A stretch of 64,000 nucleotides of DNA from Darksidea phi (GCA_030770425.1 JASJFT010000190.1:20686-84685); one strand, 5' to 3'. Counted from the first letter of the stretch, positions 45,399 through 56,452 are shown. Notes: generated by a model not told the origin, from the sequence alone. Numbers and translations are program-made.

Positions 45399-46100
45399 AT
45401 GGATAATCGAGAACTAGCTATCAATATAGCCATCCGCGACTTACAAGCAGGCGTTTATCGAAGCCATCGAGCGGCCGCGATCGCGAACAATATCCCTCGG
45501 AGCACCTTACAGGATCGGATGAAGGGCTCAACGAACGGCGCGATATCTCACCAACACCAGCAGCGATTGGACCCCCTCCGTGATGAGTTTCTAGTTGATC
45601 GGATCCTGGAGGAAGGAGCTCGCGATTATCCTCCGTCGATCCTTCACGTACGAGAGATGGCCAATCGAATCCTCCGTATGAATGGGGATAACAATCCGAT
45701 TGGCAATGCATGGATCACACGGTTCGTATGCCCTAATTTACGCGTCATCTCCGTAACAAGAAGTAGGATGGAGACTCCTAGGGCTGATGCTGCTACGCCT
45801 AATCAGGTCTGCGAGTTTATGGAGCCATTTGATCGCACGCGAAGAAGCCTTGGTATACGCATTGAGGATATCCATAACATAGATGAGACTATCCTCACAA
45901 GTTATGGGACGATCGATTACCCCCTCTGCATCTGAATCAACCCGTCGAATCGATCAGCGCGATGTATCACACGCCCAAGAGCTTTTGATTGAGCTACAGA
46001 GGATAAGATCCGATCAACTAGTAAAAGGGCGAGGCAATTCGTCAAAGATAGGATTGCTGTTGATATCGCGATCGCTGATTTTGATCATATGTATATAGAT
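45399..46100 (+). mobile_element. Pogo/Fot1-type DNA transposon relic, internally deleted
   Basis: The ATG at 45399 opens 178 codons. The product has the psq/CENP-B-type helix-turn-helix region of Fot1-like transposases (AAAIANNIPRSTLQDRMKG), then EFLVDRILEEGARDYPPSIL, NAWITRFVCPNLRVIS and FDRTRRSLGIRIEDIHNIDE, where family members have WNMDETG, the first catalytic Asp. Soon after, the frame ends (stop 45933-45935). The following 160 bp read like a C-terminal piece (RRIDQRDVSHAQELLIELQR), so most of the DDE core has been deleted. The element cannot encode an active transposase. I could not identify terminal inverted repeats or a TA target duplication. Confidence 0.7.
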
Positions 46101-46803
46101 TGGCAAATTTGATCAAATTGATCGATTATCACGATTCAATAATGGGTTGTTGATTCTAATTGGGGTAGCCGGAAACCTCTTTAAGCGAGCTTTAGCACTT
46201 GGTCATATTAGCGCTCACGGCGCCCTTTTTCCTGGCATGGAGTACTCCCACGTTAATGATCTGGTTGGGCTGGGACAAAGGATTCAACAGGGCCGGAACG
46301 CTCGACCTTGCCGTTGCAGGCCGCTATTAGCGGGTGTTGTTTGTGGTAAAATGACGGTTGGCGCTAAAACGAAGGCTGCAAAATTCAGAGCGTTGGTTAT
46401 AATAACAGGCACGCTCGTCCTCTTGATATTTCGTCCTTGGATTTGTCTTCCGCCGTGGCTCTTCTTGAAACAAATCCTACCCTGCTTTCGGCAACGCAAC
46501 TCCCCTCTTTTTTATCCACGATGGTGGAGGCACGATGTTCAAACATTTCTTACTGGGCAGCCTCCTTCGCAATGTCTACTGTATCCAAGATCCCAAATTC
46601 GAATGTGATGACGGTTGGGAGGGCGGAATAGTAGAGATGGCGCAAGAATACATCGCATTCATCAAAGCGATCAAAAGAGCGGGTCCAATTTTACTTGGGA
46701 GTCACGTTTCACTCCGGCCTGCTTGCGCAGATCGCTTACTTCAAGATCTTTGTTGAAAGGCTAGTCGTTAGGCGGCCTTGTATCTCTCCGGATTGCACGG
46801 CTG
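46101..46803. other. Degenerate sequence, no supported gene
   Basis: Overlapping frames of 60-150 codons occur on the plus strand. One piece (LDLSSAVALLETNPTLLSAT) looks coding but has no partner exon. This may be remains of transposon or NLR-cluster sequence. Confidence 0.3.
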
Positions 46804-47478
46804 TTGGACGACGAGCGGCGGCATAGGCACACCGAGCACGGCACTGGGCCTTTTTTCTTCCCCGGCGTCGTTCTTAGCGATAGCCCGTACACGCCGTCCT
46901 GGCGTGAATACCGAGACCGTTTCGTCGAGATCAAACCAGAATTTCCGACCCGGATCCCCGAGTGGGTGCGCAATAACGTCGCACGACGGTTCGAAGTGTG
47001 TGATGAGCTAATAGACGCCTGGGAACCGCCATGCTGGGGTGCGCGCTTAGACCATAGCGTAGAGGACAGCACTCCGCAAGTCAGTCCCTCAGATTCGACC
47101 GGTCAGCACTCGGCTACCACGAAAGAAGGTCCTCGAGCACGACCAGTGTCGTCTTGTCCGCCCATTGTGCTTCCCAAACGCATGATACTCGTGCGACTGA
47201 CGGAGTCGAAGTCAGACGGACTCCTTAAGGTAGATCTATTTCGAGACGATACACTACTAGGCTGGGAGCGTTATGCGGGTGACTTATTGAAAGCAGTGCA
47301 CTGTATTTCTAGGTATCACTTCTACTTGTTCGGCCAGGACGACAGAGCACGTTTTGACCTCGTCACAATAGCGCAAAGGAAGCCTAACGTGCATCCAATC
47401 ATAACGGAACAACCGCCATGGCGGAACACCAGCAGCACTTTCTACCACAACAACGCCAACAACGATCGCACCGCTTAG
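46804..47478 (+). CDS. Hypothetical ORF running into the left inverted repeat
   Basis: A 224-codon frame begins with a non-ATG codon, so the true 5' end is unknown and an upstream exon is likely. The first 85 residues look like real protein (YTPSWREYRDRFVEIKPEFP, then IPEWVRNNVARRFEVCDELI), followed by a Ser/Pro-rich linker and an ordered part (MILVRLTESKSDGLLKVDLF, WERYAGDLLKAVHCISRYHF). The last 31 codons lie inside the left inverted repeat (from 47384), so the C-terminus was probably created or cut by that repeat. No domain is recognised. It could be a truncated gene. Confidence 0.4.
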   Translation: MDDERRHRHTEHGTGPFFFPGVVLSDSPYTPSWREYRDRFVEIKPEFPTRIPEWVRNNVARRFEVCDELIDAWEPPCWGARLDHSVEDSTPQVSPSDSTGQHSATTKEGPRARPVSSCPPIVLPKRMILVRLTESKSDGLLKVDLFRDDTLLGWERYAGDLLKAVHCISRYHFYLFGQDDRARFDLVTIAQRKPNVHPIITEQPPWRNTSSTFYHNNANNDRTA

Positions 47479-48587
47479 ATACTCTTGGAATATATACTTG
47501 GGCTCTTTAGGTTCTTATATACTTGATATCTTTAGCGTGACTTTATAATACCGTATCCCACTACTTATATCCTTAATACCCCTACCTCGGCCTGCCTCGG
47601 CGTCCACTTGAAGTATAGTATACCTATCTAAAAGCTTATTATTCTGTAGAGTACTATAGAAAGCTTATATCCTGAGAAAAATACTACGCTTAATAAGGTG
47701 GCTACGTTACGGCAGTTATCGGTGCTTTATCGAGTAGTACTACCAAGTAAAGACTTATATCCTTACTGTACGGAAGAGGCCTAGCCGTAATTTAACAGCG
47801 TTTAGCGTTCAGTAGGTCTACACGGCTCACGTGATAGTCAGCGGGCACGCAATACACCGAACGGCCGCGCCGCTGGCTTCTGCAAGCGCGCGGAACATCG
47901 CTAATCCGACTCAGGATTGGGAGCAGTGCCAAAGACCCTCGGGGCCACGACGCTCCTCAGCCCAGCCAACGCGTTCCACAGCACAGCGACACCCACCCGT
48001 AACGTAGATATATACCATTACAACGCCCTCCGGAACCCGCTATGGTTCTCTCCGCTGACCGAACGAATGACCCGATTAAGCCCCACCGCGTCCTCATGCT
48101 TCTCGAGTCCACCAGCACCGATTCCTAGACTAAGCAGCAGCCGAGCCCTAGTCGACTCGTTGAAGGGGATACGATGAGATAGGAGAGGTACAGGATAAGG
48201 TGGAATACGGGCGGCGCTTCGGCAAGTGGGTTGAGTGTTACTAGCGCAACGTCGTCGTTGTAAGCGTATACGAAGGTGGAAAGGCCCTGTATGTTTTGGT
48301 GATACAGCTATTGTACGGTTAAACGACTAGCGGCTCCTCGCATGAGCGCCACAATCGTTAGGGCCGTGGAGATATGCTCCAGTTCGACCTCTGACGGTCG
48401 TGAGGAATTTTGGGTTCATGTTCGCGAGGGACAAGTACTAGCAGAGCTGTGGTGGTGGCCATGCTTGGCAAGATTCTACACTATCTAGAGCTGCATACAG
48501 CACTCTTCTCTTCAGCCATATCTACAAACCATCGCCTCCGGCGCAAGGTCTGTGCCGGTGCGGCTCGGCCGCCCTCCCTGCTCGTGA
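47384..48587 (+). repeat. Left arm of long inverted repeat flanking the NLR gene
   Basis: This arm matches the reverse complement of 53963-54883 along its length. Examples: CTAACGTGCATCCAATC at the outer end is identical in both arms. AACGGAACAACCGCC (left) is followed by a 28-nt run differing at only a few bases. CCCCTACCTCGGCCTGCCTC, TCCTCATGCTTCTCGAGTCC and AGGTCTGTGCCGGTGCGG also recur. The left arm carries about 270 bp (about 47618-47887) absent from the right arm. The arms are broken by many small differences and contain no intact shared ORF. Confidence 0.85.
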
Positions 48588-49293
48588 ACAACACCTCAGC
48601 CTCAAAACGTCATAACGTTAATTGAGGAGATTTCTGTGCTTGTCGCGCAACCCTCTGGCCGGAATAAGTCAGCTGCCCTCCCTGCTCGCGGGTGCGAATT
48701 TAAAGTATTTATGGTCTTGTCATCTGCTATAACGCACTCACAGTTACCCCAGGCAGCAGTCTTGGCAATGCGCTTAAGATAGTCAAAAACGCCAGATTCA
48801 GACGAGACCCGCTCCGGCCAAAGCACTTTAATAATTGAAGATAGAATCTATACAGAGACTGATCAGTTATAGTTATACCTTCTAGCGTGACCATATAAGA
48901 GAGATAGCACAACACTTCGACTTAAGACCAGCCTAAATTTTTATGTCGGCGAGCAGTTTGCTTCTTGTTCCAGTTCGATAGGTCAACCAAGGCTGTCAAC
49001 ATCAGTCGATATGCAGTTGTGGCTATGGCTGTGGCTGTGTGCTGCATACCAGCCACATCCGGCAGTTTCAACCTCGCAGAGCTGACCTCAATCGCCTGGC
49101 TCCACCCTTTATCCTTTTCATCCCTCAGAACTGACCCTAATTCCTTCTGCTCCGTGCAAGGTGCAAAGCACTTTGTTCCCTTTGCGCAAACGCGACCAAA
49201 CCTCGCTACGAACCACCCACAGCGGAACCGAGTCGGTCCTGCCCCGAAGCTCTCGGACCCTGATATTACCCCATCATTCTCCGCTTGCAAAAC
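48588..49293. other. NLR upstream region
   Basis: About 700 bp between the left repeat arm and the NLR start; the probable promoter and 5' leader. A second short copy of the arm's inner motif (GCCCTCCCTGCTCG) lies near 48671. No gene is supported. Confidence 0.4.
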
Positions 49294-52200
49294 ATGTCTG
49301 GCCGGAACGATAACTATACCGCCGGCTGGATCTGCGCTATAACGACAGAGCTTGTCGCTGCGCAAGCCTTCCTTGACGAAAGGCACGAAGGGCCAGAGTA
49401 CGTGTCGCCGAATGACGACAACATCTACACACTGGGCAGGGTTGGGAAACATAATGTTGTTATTGCCGTCTTGCCCGATGGCGAGTACGGCACAGCGTCA
49501 GCAGCAAGCGTCGCGAAAGACATGCTGCACAGCTTTCCTAATATCAGGCTCGGTCTAATGGTCGGCATCGGCGGCGGTGCTCCAAGTAAAAAGCATGACA
49601 TCCGTCTTGGCGACATTGTGGTTAGCGATCCTAGCAATGGGAACGGGGGTGTGTTTCATTATGACTTTGGTAAGACGATACAAGATCAGAGCTTCCGAAC
49701 AACGGGGTTCTTGAACAAGCCCCCAAGACTCCTACTGGCGGCAGTAAGTACGCTTAAGGCAGAATATGAGTCAGACGGCCATCAATTTGAAAGTGCCATT
49801 GACGAGATTCTCGAGAAAAAGCGAAAGCTTCGGAACAAGTACAGACGACCAGAGCCAAGCACCGACAGGCTATACCAAAGCGGAGTTGTTCATCCTCTAG
49901 ATAAAGGAGTAAGCTGCGTGACAACCTGTGGCAACGATACGACAACTTTGATATCACGACCTGAACGGACCGAAGAGGAGGATAATCCTGCGATTCATTA
50001 CGGCTTAGTTGCTTCAGCGAACCAGTTGATGAAAGACGCTTTGGTTAGAGACAAACTCGCCGCGGAAAAAGACGTTCTGTGTTTTGAAACGGAGGCGGCT
50101 GGCTTGATGAACAGCTTCCCGTGCCTCGTGATCCGCGGCATCTGCGATTACTCCGACTCGCATAAAAATAAGGAGTGGCAAGGGTATGCAGCAATGGTGG
50201 CGGCAGCGTATGCGAAGGATCTTCTCAGTAAAATTCCGCCAAGCAGAGTGGAGGCCGAGAAGAAAATAGGGGAGGTTCTACTTGGTGAGTCTAAGAGAGA
50301 CTTCACGTTACCCGGTTAACGAATGCTAACTTGTGCAATTACAAAAGGCCTCCAAGAAATTGCAGATGCACACCGAGACATTGCGCAGAAGCAGCTTGAA
50401 ATCCAGCAAGACGCAGTTAAGCAGAAGCTTTCCGACAAGCAGAAAGAGTGCCTTCAATTGTTCCGTCTTACTGAGAGCACCAAGAATGCCACATACGAGT
50501 GGTACAAAGACCGCGTGGAAGACCGAGTAGAAGGCACATGCATGTGGTTCTTCGAACACGACTATTTCCAGGAATGGTTAAAACAGGAGTCAGGCCCACT
50601 GCTGGTCTCAGCAGATCCTGGGTGTGGAAAATCGGTCTTGGCCAAGTACCTAATTGACAATGCCTTGCCACGATCGGCGACCATTTGCTACTTCTTCTTC
50701 AAAGATCAAGACCAGAACACAGTCCGCCAAGCGCTTTGTGCTCTGCTCCACCAGCTCTTCTCCCAAAAGCCGTCCCTAATTCAACATGCCATGGAACAAT
50801 TCGGTAGAGACGGGTTAGGTCTGATCAACTCGACAAAGTCGCTCTGGACTATCCTAAGAGATGCTGTAAAGGATCCCCAGGCCGGAACTGTTATCGTAGT
50901 CCTAGATGCCTTAGACGAATGTGCTGAATCAGAGTTTGAAGACCTGATGTGGAACGTAGAAAGCCAACTCCGCAACAACCAGTCGGGCCATAGCAAGCTA
51001 AAGTATCTTCTAACGAGCCGCCCGTATGAGCAGATCGTGTCCAAGTTCCGGTGCCTGTTAGACGACTTTCCGCACATTCGTATACCAGGGGAGGAAGAGT
51101 CAGAAACTATTAGTCAAGAAGTGAACCGCGTCATCCAATACCGGGTGGAACGGTTAGCGAGGGAGAAAGGGCTCTCAAAACAGGTCAAGGGTCACCTGGC
51201 AGATCGACTGCTCAAGATTACACACCGTACATACCTCTGGGTATATCTGGTGTTCCATTACTTAAAGACCACAGACTTCATAAAGACAACAAAAGGAGTC
51301 GAGTCCGCAATTGAAACGCTACCGAAGAACGTCAATCAAGCATATGAGCGGATTCTGAACAAGTCTAAGGAAGACTTGATGGTTCAGAAGGTCTTAGCTA
51401 TTATTTTGGCAGCGGGCCGGCCTCTAACGCTCTCGGAAATGAACGTTGCCCTGAATATACACAGTACATCACAGTCTATTCATGATGTCGACCTGGAAGA
51501 AGAAGAAGACGACTTCAAGTCACGGCTTAGATCTTGGTGTGGGTTGTTCCTTTCAATTCATTATGGCAGGATCTACTTTCTCCATCAAACTGCTCGGGAG
51601 TTTCTGCTCGCCAATCCGCCATCGTCTACCACTATTTCCACGGAGCTACGATGGCATTACTCCATCACTATCCATCATGCACACAGCGTTCTTGCGGAGC
51701 TCTGCGTGCGCTATCTTAACTTCTTCAGCTCTGGCGCTAGTTTGCTGGCAGACCCAACCGCGGAGGACAGTCACCCCGTCGATAGCCATACCTTCCTAGA
51801 CTACTCGGCCAGATTTTGGAGTCTTCACTTCCGCGAGGCCTTTGTCAGCAACGGTGATGCCGCCATAGCACATCTTGCGTTAAAATTATCCGATCCGGAT
51901 TCGAAGGCCTATTCGGTATGGTCCGAAAAATATTGGAAGGCTGTATATATGGACAATCCGAAGTTTTCTACAGGGCTGGTAGTGTCATCATATTTTGGAC
52001 ACAGTGCAGTCGTCCAGCTACTGCTCAACAAGGGGATCGACCTGGAGTCGAAGGACAAGAGGTACGGCCGTACACCGCTGTCATGGGCTGCGCGGAACGG
52101 GCACGAGGCGGTGGTCAAGCTGCTACTCGACAAGGGCGCTAACCTGGAGTCTAAGGGCAAAGACGGCCAGACACCACTGTCGTGGGCTGTACGGAATGGG

Positions 52201-53766
52201 CACGAGGCGGTGGTCAAAGTGCTGCTCGACAAGGGCGCCGACCTAGAGTCGAAGGAGAAGGAGTACGGCCAGACGCCGCTGTTGTGGGCTGCGCGGAACG
52301 GGCACGAGGCGGTGGTCAAGCTGCTGCTCGACAAGAGCGCTAACCTGGAGGCGAAGGACAAGGAATACGGCCGGACGCCGCTGTCGTGGGCTGCGACGAA
52401 TGGGCACGAGGCGGTGGTCAAGCTGCTGCTCGACAAGGGTGCCGACCTAGAGGCGAAGGGTAAGCACAGCCGGACACCACTATCGTGGGCTGCACGGAAC
52501 GGGCACGAGGCGGTGGTCAAGCTGCTACTCGACAAGGGCGCTAACCTGGAGTCAAAGGGTAAAGACGGCCAGACACCGCTATCGTGGGCTGCAACGAACG
52601 GGCACGAGGCGGTGGCCAAGCTGCTGCTCGACAAGGAAGCCGACCTAGGGTCGAAGGACAAGGAATACGGCCGGACGCCGCTGTCGTGGGCTGCGACGAA
52701 TGGGCACGAGGCGGTGGTCAAGCTGCTACTCGACAAGGGCGTCGACCTGGAGTCGAAGGATAAGAGATACAACCAGACATTGCTGTCATGGGTTGCGCGG
52801 AATGGGCACGAGGCGGTGGTCAAGCTGCTGCTCGACAAGGGCGCCGACCTAGAGGCGAAGGGTAAGCACAGCCGGACACCACTATCGTGGGCTGCACGGA
52901 ACGGGCACGAGGCGGTGGTCAAGCTGCTACTCGACAAGGGCGCTAACCTGGAGTCAAAGGGTAAGGACGGCCAGACACCGCTATCGTGGGCTGCAACGAA
53001 CGGGCACGAGGCGGTGGCCAAGCTGCTGCTCGACAAGGAAGCCGACCTAGAGTCGAAGGACAAGGAATACGGCCGGACGCCGCTGTCGTGGGCTGCGACG
53101 AATGGGCACGAGGCGGTGGTCAAGCTGCTACTCGACAAGGGCGCCGACCTGGAGGCGAAGGACAAGTACGGCCGGACACCGCTGTCGTGGGCTGCAACAA
53201 ACTGGGTCGAGCCGGTGGTCAAGCTACTGCTCGACAAAGGCGCCGACTTAGAGTCGAAGGACAATTACGGCCAGACGCCGCTGTTATGGGCTGCAGATAA
53301 CAGGCACGAGGCGGTGGTCAAGCTGCTACTCGACAGGGGCGCTAACCTGGAGGCGAAGGACAAGGAATACGGCCGGACGCCGCTGTCGTGGACTGCGACG
53401 AATGCGTACGAGGCGGTGGTCAAGCTGCTGCTCGACAAGGGAGCCGACCTGGAGGCGAAGGACAACTTTAGCCGGACACCGCTGTCGTGTGCTGCAACAA
53501 ACTGGGGCGAGGCGGTGGTCAAGCTACTACTCGATAAGGGCGCCGACTTAGAGTCGAAGGATAAGTACGGCCAGACGCCGCTGTTGTGGGCTGTACGGAA
53601 CAAGCGCGAGGCGGTGGTCAAGCTGCTACTCGATAAGGAAGCCGACCTGGAGGCGAAGGACAACTCCGGCCGGACACCACTGTCGTGGGCTGCACGGAAC
53701 GGGCACGAGACGGTGGCCAAGCTGCTGTTGGACAAGGCCGCCGACCTCAAGTCCAAGGATGTTTGA
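49294..53766 (+). CDS. Fungal NLR: PNP_UDP phosphorylase - NACHT - ankyrin repeats
   Basis: Two exons (49294-50284 and 50348-53766), joined as [17 protein letters not shown], give 1469 aa. Residues about 10-310 are a nucleoside phosphorylase-type domain ([70 protein letters not shown]). A helical linker (330-390) leads to the NACHT NTPase: Walker A ADPGCGKS at 419-426, Walker [10 protein letters not shown] at 514-522, and TSRPYE as sensor. The C-terminal 600 residues are about 18 ankyrin repeats of 33-34 aa. Such STAND proteins act as innate-immunity or heterokaryon-incompatibility receptors: the repeats sense, NACHT switches, and the N-terminal domain signals. I chose Met at 49294 ([12 protein letters not shown]) over 49285. 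Repeats are nearly identical, as in rapidly evolving NLRs. Confidence 0.93.
52054..53754 (+). repeat. Coding minisatellite: 99-102-bp ankyrin units
   Basis: Seventeen consecutive 99- or 102-bp units encode the pattern [30 protein letters not shown] with few changes, preceded by one divergent unit. Units 6-8 and 10-12 are almost identical at DNA level with a spacing of 402 bp (GGTAAGCACAGCCGGACACC at about 52459 and 52861), showing a recent four-unit duplication. Variable residues cluster at the loop positions (RN/TN/DN after WAA; GA/EA/GV before DLE). Confidence 0.9.
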
Positions 53767-53962
53767 GGTTAAGGTAGTTGTTGCCACAAGTTCGCCGTGG
53801 CCCGGTTGTAATGCCGGTAGTGGGCCGCTCCAGGTCGAAATCTAGCCTTCTATAGTAAGGCCGTCCTCATGAGATGAAATTGTTTGCGCGGTTAAAAGTT
53901 TCTGTGTGAGACTCGGCAGCCGGAAAGGTGGCGATGCTCCTAAAGCTCTCTACAGTTTGCCA

Positions 53963-54883
53963 CCACAAGCAAGGAGGGCGGTCGACCCGCACCGGCACAG
54001 ACCTTGCCAGAGAGGCGATAGTTTGTAGATCTAGCTAAGAAGAATACTAGATGCAACGAATATGAACGATCTAAATCCTCATGACCGTCGGAGGCTGTAC
54101 TGAAGTACATCCCTAGGACCCTAAAGATTACAGTGCTCATGTAAGGAGCCGCTGGTCGTTTGACCGTACCACAGCTGTATCACCAAAGTATACAGCGCCT
54201 TTCCGCCTTCGTATGCGCTTGCAACGACGGCGTTTTACGAGTAACGCTCGGTTGAACCCACATGCCGAAGCGCAGGCTTCGATTTCCAGACCCGCCGCGC
54301 TCTATCTGAGCTTTTATCCTTTCTACCACATCGTATTCCCCTTCAACAAGTCGGCTAGAGCTCGGCTGCTGCTTAGTCTAGGAATCGGCGCTGGTGGACT
54401 CGAGAAGCATGAGGACGCGATGAGGCTTGATCAGGTCTTTCGTTCGGTCAGCGGAGAGAACAACAGCGAATGGCATGTGTCTACGTTACAGAGTGGGTGT
54501 CGCTCTGCGTTGGACCGCGTCTCGAAATGTACAAGATGGCTCTGGAAACGCGTTGGCTGGGCTGACGAGCGCCGTGGCCCCAAGGGTCTTGGCACTGCTC
54601 CCAATCCTAAGGCGGATTAGCGATGTTCCACGCGCTATACTTTAAGTAGACGCCGAGGCAGGCCGAGGTAGGGGTGTCATAGACATATAAGTAGTGAGAT
54701 GTGGTATTATAAAGTCGGTAGGGAAGTTATACTAAAGATATTAAGTATATAAGAACCTAAAGAGCCTAAGTATCTATTCCAAGTGTATCTAAGCGGTGCG
54801 ATCGTTATAAGCGTTATTATGGTAGAAAGTGCAGCTAGTGTTCCGCCACGGCGGTTGTTCCGTTACGATTGGATGCACGTTAG
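53963..54883 (-). repeat. Right arm of long inverted repeat flanking the NLR gene
   Basis: This is the reverse-complement partner of 47384-48587. The arms face each other across about 5.4 kb that contains only the NLR gene and its flanks. A 135-codon plus frame inside (54213-54620) is not matched by an intact frame in the left arm, so it is probably not a gene. Confidence 0.85.
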
Positions 54884-55335
54884 ATAATGTGGCGGGACCG
54901 GGACAAAGCAATCACAATTTTTTTTGAAGGAGACATGTGCAGGACGGGGAAATTCCGGTCTCTGATGTCGACCAAGTCGTGCAGTCGATTTGTTGATTGC
55001 TCGTCACCAATAGCAGTTTGTAGGGCCGACAAACACCTGGTTGGCGGCAATTGTCTACTCCTCACTACGGTTCCGAGCATCCCTAAATTAGGGGGGGCAC
55101 CCCTAAATTAGGGCGGGGCGGGGCCCTAATTAGGGGTGCTGGCCCCCCTAATTATAGAATTTTCATAACAATATTATATATACTATAGTATTAGGTATAG
55201 TATTAGGTACAGTATCAGGTACAGTATTAGGTATAGTATTAGGCACAGTATTAGGTATAGTAGCTGGCTAATATAGAGCTTATAGAGCCCTTACGATTAG
55301 TCGACTAATTATGAGGGCTTACTAGGTACAGCGAA

Positions 55336-55377
55336 CCAACAGCCCTCGCGGTTGGACGACTAATCGCGTGAGCTCAG
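55336..55377 (+). repeat. 42-bp perfect inverted repeat, left copy
   Basis: Begins CCAACAGCCCTCGCGGTTGG and ends GCGTGAGCTCAG; the exact complement is at 55845-55886. It marks the boundary between the outer arms and the inner 23-bp arrays. Confidence 0.9.
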
Positions 55378-55500
55378 TAGCTGGCTGATATCGAACTCAG
55401 CAGCTGGCCTATATCGAGCTCAGTAGCTGGCTGATATCGAGCTCAGTAGCTAGCTAATATAGAGCTCAGTAGCTAGCTGATGCAGAGCTTAGTAGCTAGG
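55371..55500 (+). repeat. 23-bp tandem array, left
   Basis: Five to six imperfect copies of GAGCTCAGTAGCTGGCTGAT + ATC. Most changes are C/T or G/A transitions (GCTGGC to GCTAGC, ATATCG to ATATAG), compatible with cytosine-deamination-type mutation such as RIP. Confidence 0.8.
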
Positions 55501-55694
55501 TCGTTGGGTAGTATTAAGGGCGCGTAGGGCGCGCGGGTGTTCGCGGGTATTCACATGCTAGCATGTGAAATTTTCTACGTCATATACTCAACAACTTTAA
55601 TATTATATACTTACCCTCTCGCTCCTCCTTCATAGTAATATAATAAGAACTATATAGTTTATACGACTAAGCAAGGTACCCTCCTAAGCTCGAT

Positions 55695-55851
55695 ATAGGC
55701 TAGCTACTAAGTTCGATATAGGTCAGCCGCTGAGCTCGATATCAGCCAGCTACTGAGCTCGATATCAGCCAGCCGCTGAGCTTGATATCAGCTAGCTACT
55801 GCGCTCGATATCAGCCAGCCGCTGAGCTCTGTATCAGCCAGCCGCTGAGCT
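55695..55851 (-). repeat. 23-bp tandem array, right (inverted)
   Basis: Six to seven imperfect copies of the same unit in the opposite orientation (GAGCTCGATATCAGCCAGCT + ACT on the plus strand). Confidence 0.8.
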
Positions 55852-55886
55852 CACGCGATTAGTCGTCCAACCGCGAGGGCTGTTGG
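55845..55886 (-). repeat. 42-bp perfect inverted repeat, right copy
   Basis: Begins CTGAGCTCACGCGATTAGTC and ends GGGCTGTTGG on the plus strand; the exact complement of 55336-55377. Confidence 0.9.
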
Positions 55887-56123
55887 GTTTGCTATACTAT
55901 TGGTCTCTAGATAGTATATAAAGTAATAAGAGAATTAATTTTTTTAAAATATTTCTATAAAAAATCGTGAAAAAATTATAAAATAATCTAGATAAAAATC
56001 GTAAATAATTTTTTTAATTTTTCTTAAAATTAGGGCCCCGCGCCCCCTAATCGCGTGGCATTCTGGGCCCTAATTAGGGCCCCGCCGGGCCCCCCTAATT
56101 TAGGGGGGACTGGAACCGTAGTG

Positions 56124-56452
56124 GTTGTGGTTAGGGTTAGAGCAGAAACTAAAACTTCTTACAAAAAGAACTTCTAGCGACACTCAAAGTATGTAGTAAG
56201 ATTCGATACAATATACGGTGTTTCAAAAGTGGTGCCTCGTGAAATAGAACTGATTTTGGGAAGACAGCGCGATTAACACTTTCGGTTAGTGCGATCTGTC
56301 GCAGGAAGCGAGGTTCAGCCGTAGCACGTATTCCACCGGGCTATGCTCACCCTTGGATCCTACTTGGCCTTTATGCCGCGACGCCGCTCAGCATAGCTGC
56401 GACCTGGTCATTATTTCCTCTTTATATCTATAGGAGAACGACATCTGATTTT
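56124..56452. other. C2H2 gene upstream region
   Basis: About 330 bp between the palindromic element and the C2H2 gene start; likely promoter. It contains one GGTTAGGGTTAG motif near 56131. Confidence 0.35.

Larger units (their letters stand above)
55063..56123. mobile_element. 1.06-kb palindromic, TIR-bounded non-autonomous element
   Basis: Both ends read CACTACGGTTCC inward (left 55063-55074, right complement at 56112-56123), followed by CCTAAATTAGGGGGG-type GC blocks (CCCTAATTAGGGG) on both sides. Further in, a perfect 42-bp inverted repeat pairs 55336-55377 with 55845-55886. Inside that, arrays of a 23-bp unit (GAGCTCAGTAGCTGGCTGAT then ATC) run in opposite directions. The whole element can fold as one long hairpin. 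It has no ORF. I saw no convincing target-site duplication (left flank CCT, right flank GTT). It lies 180 bp outside the right arm of the NLR inverted repeat. Confidence 0.8.

Noticed and set aside
51909..53756. Very long antisense ORFs (451 and 163 codons) opposite the ankyrin repeats
   Set aside because: They arise because the repeat unit lacks stops on the other strand; the Ser/Leu-rich periodic product mirrors the repeat and has no independent signal.
54213..54620. 135-codon ORF in the right repeat arm as transposase or partner gene
   Set aside because: The homologous left arm does not keep this frame open and no motif is present.
55371..55851. CRISPR-like repeats
   Set aside because: Units are adjacent without spacers and face in opposite directions; the genome is fungal.
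55063..56123. Classical CACTA transposon
   Set aside because: The ends start CACTA, but there is no transposase, the flanking triplets do not match, and subterminal structure is palindromic; the class stays open.
56131..56142. GGTTAGGGTTAG as an interstitial telomere
   Set aside because: Only two TTAGGG-like units, no longer array, and ordinary genes on both sides; chance or part of the GC-rich transposon flank.
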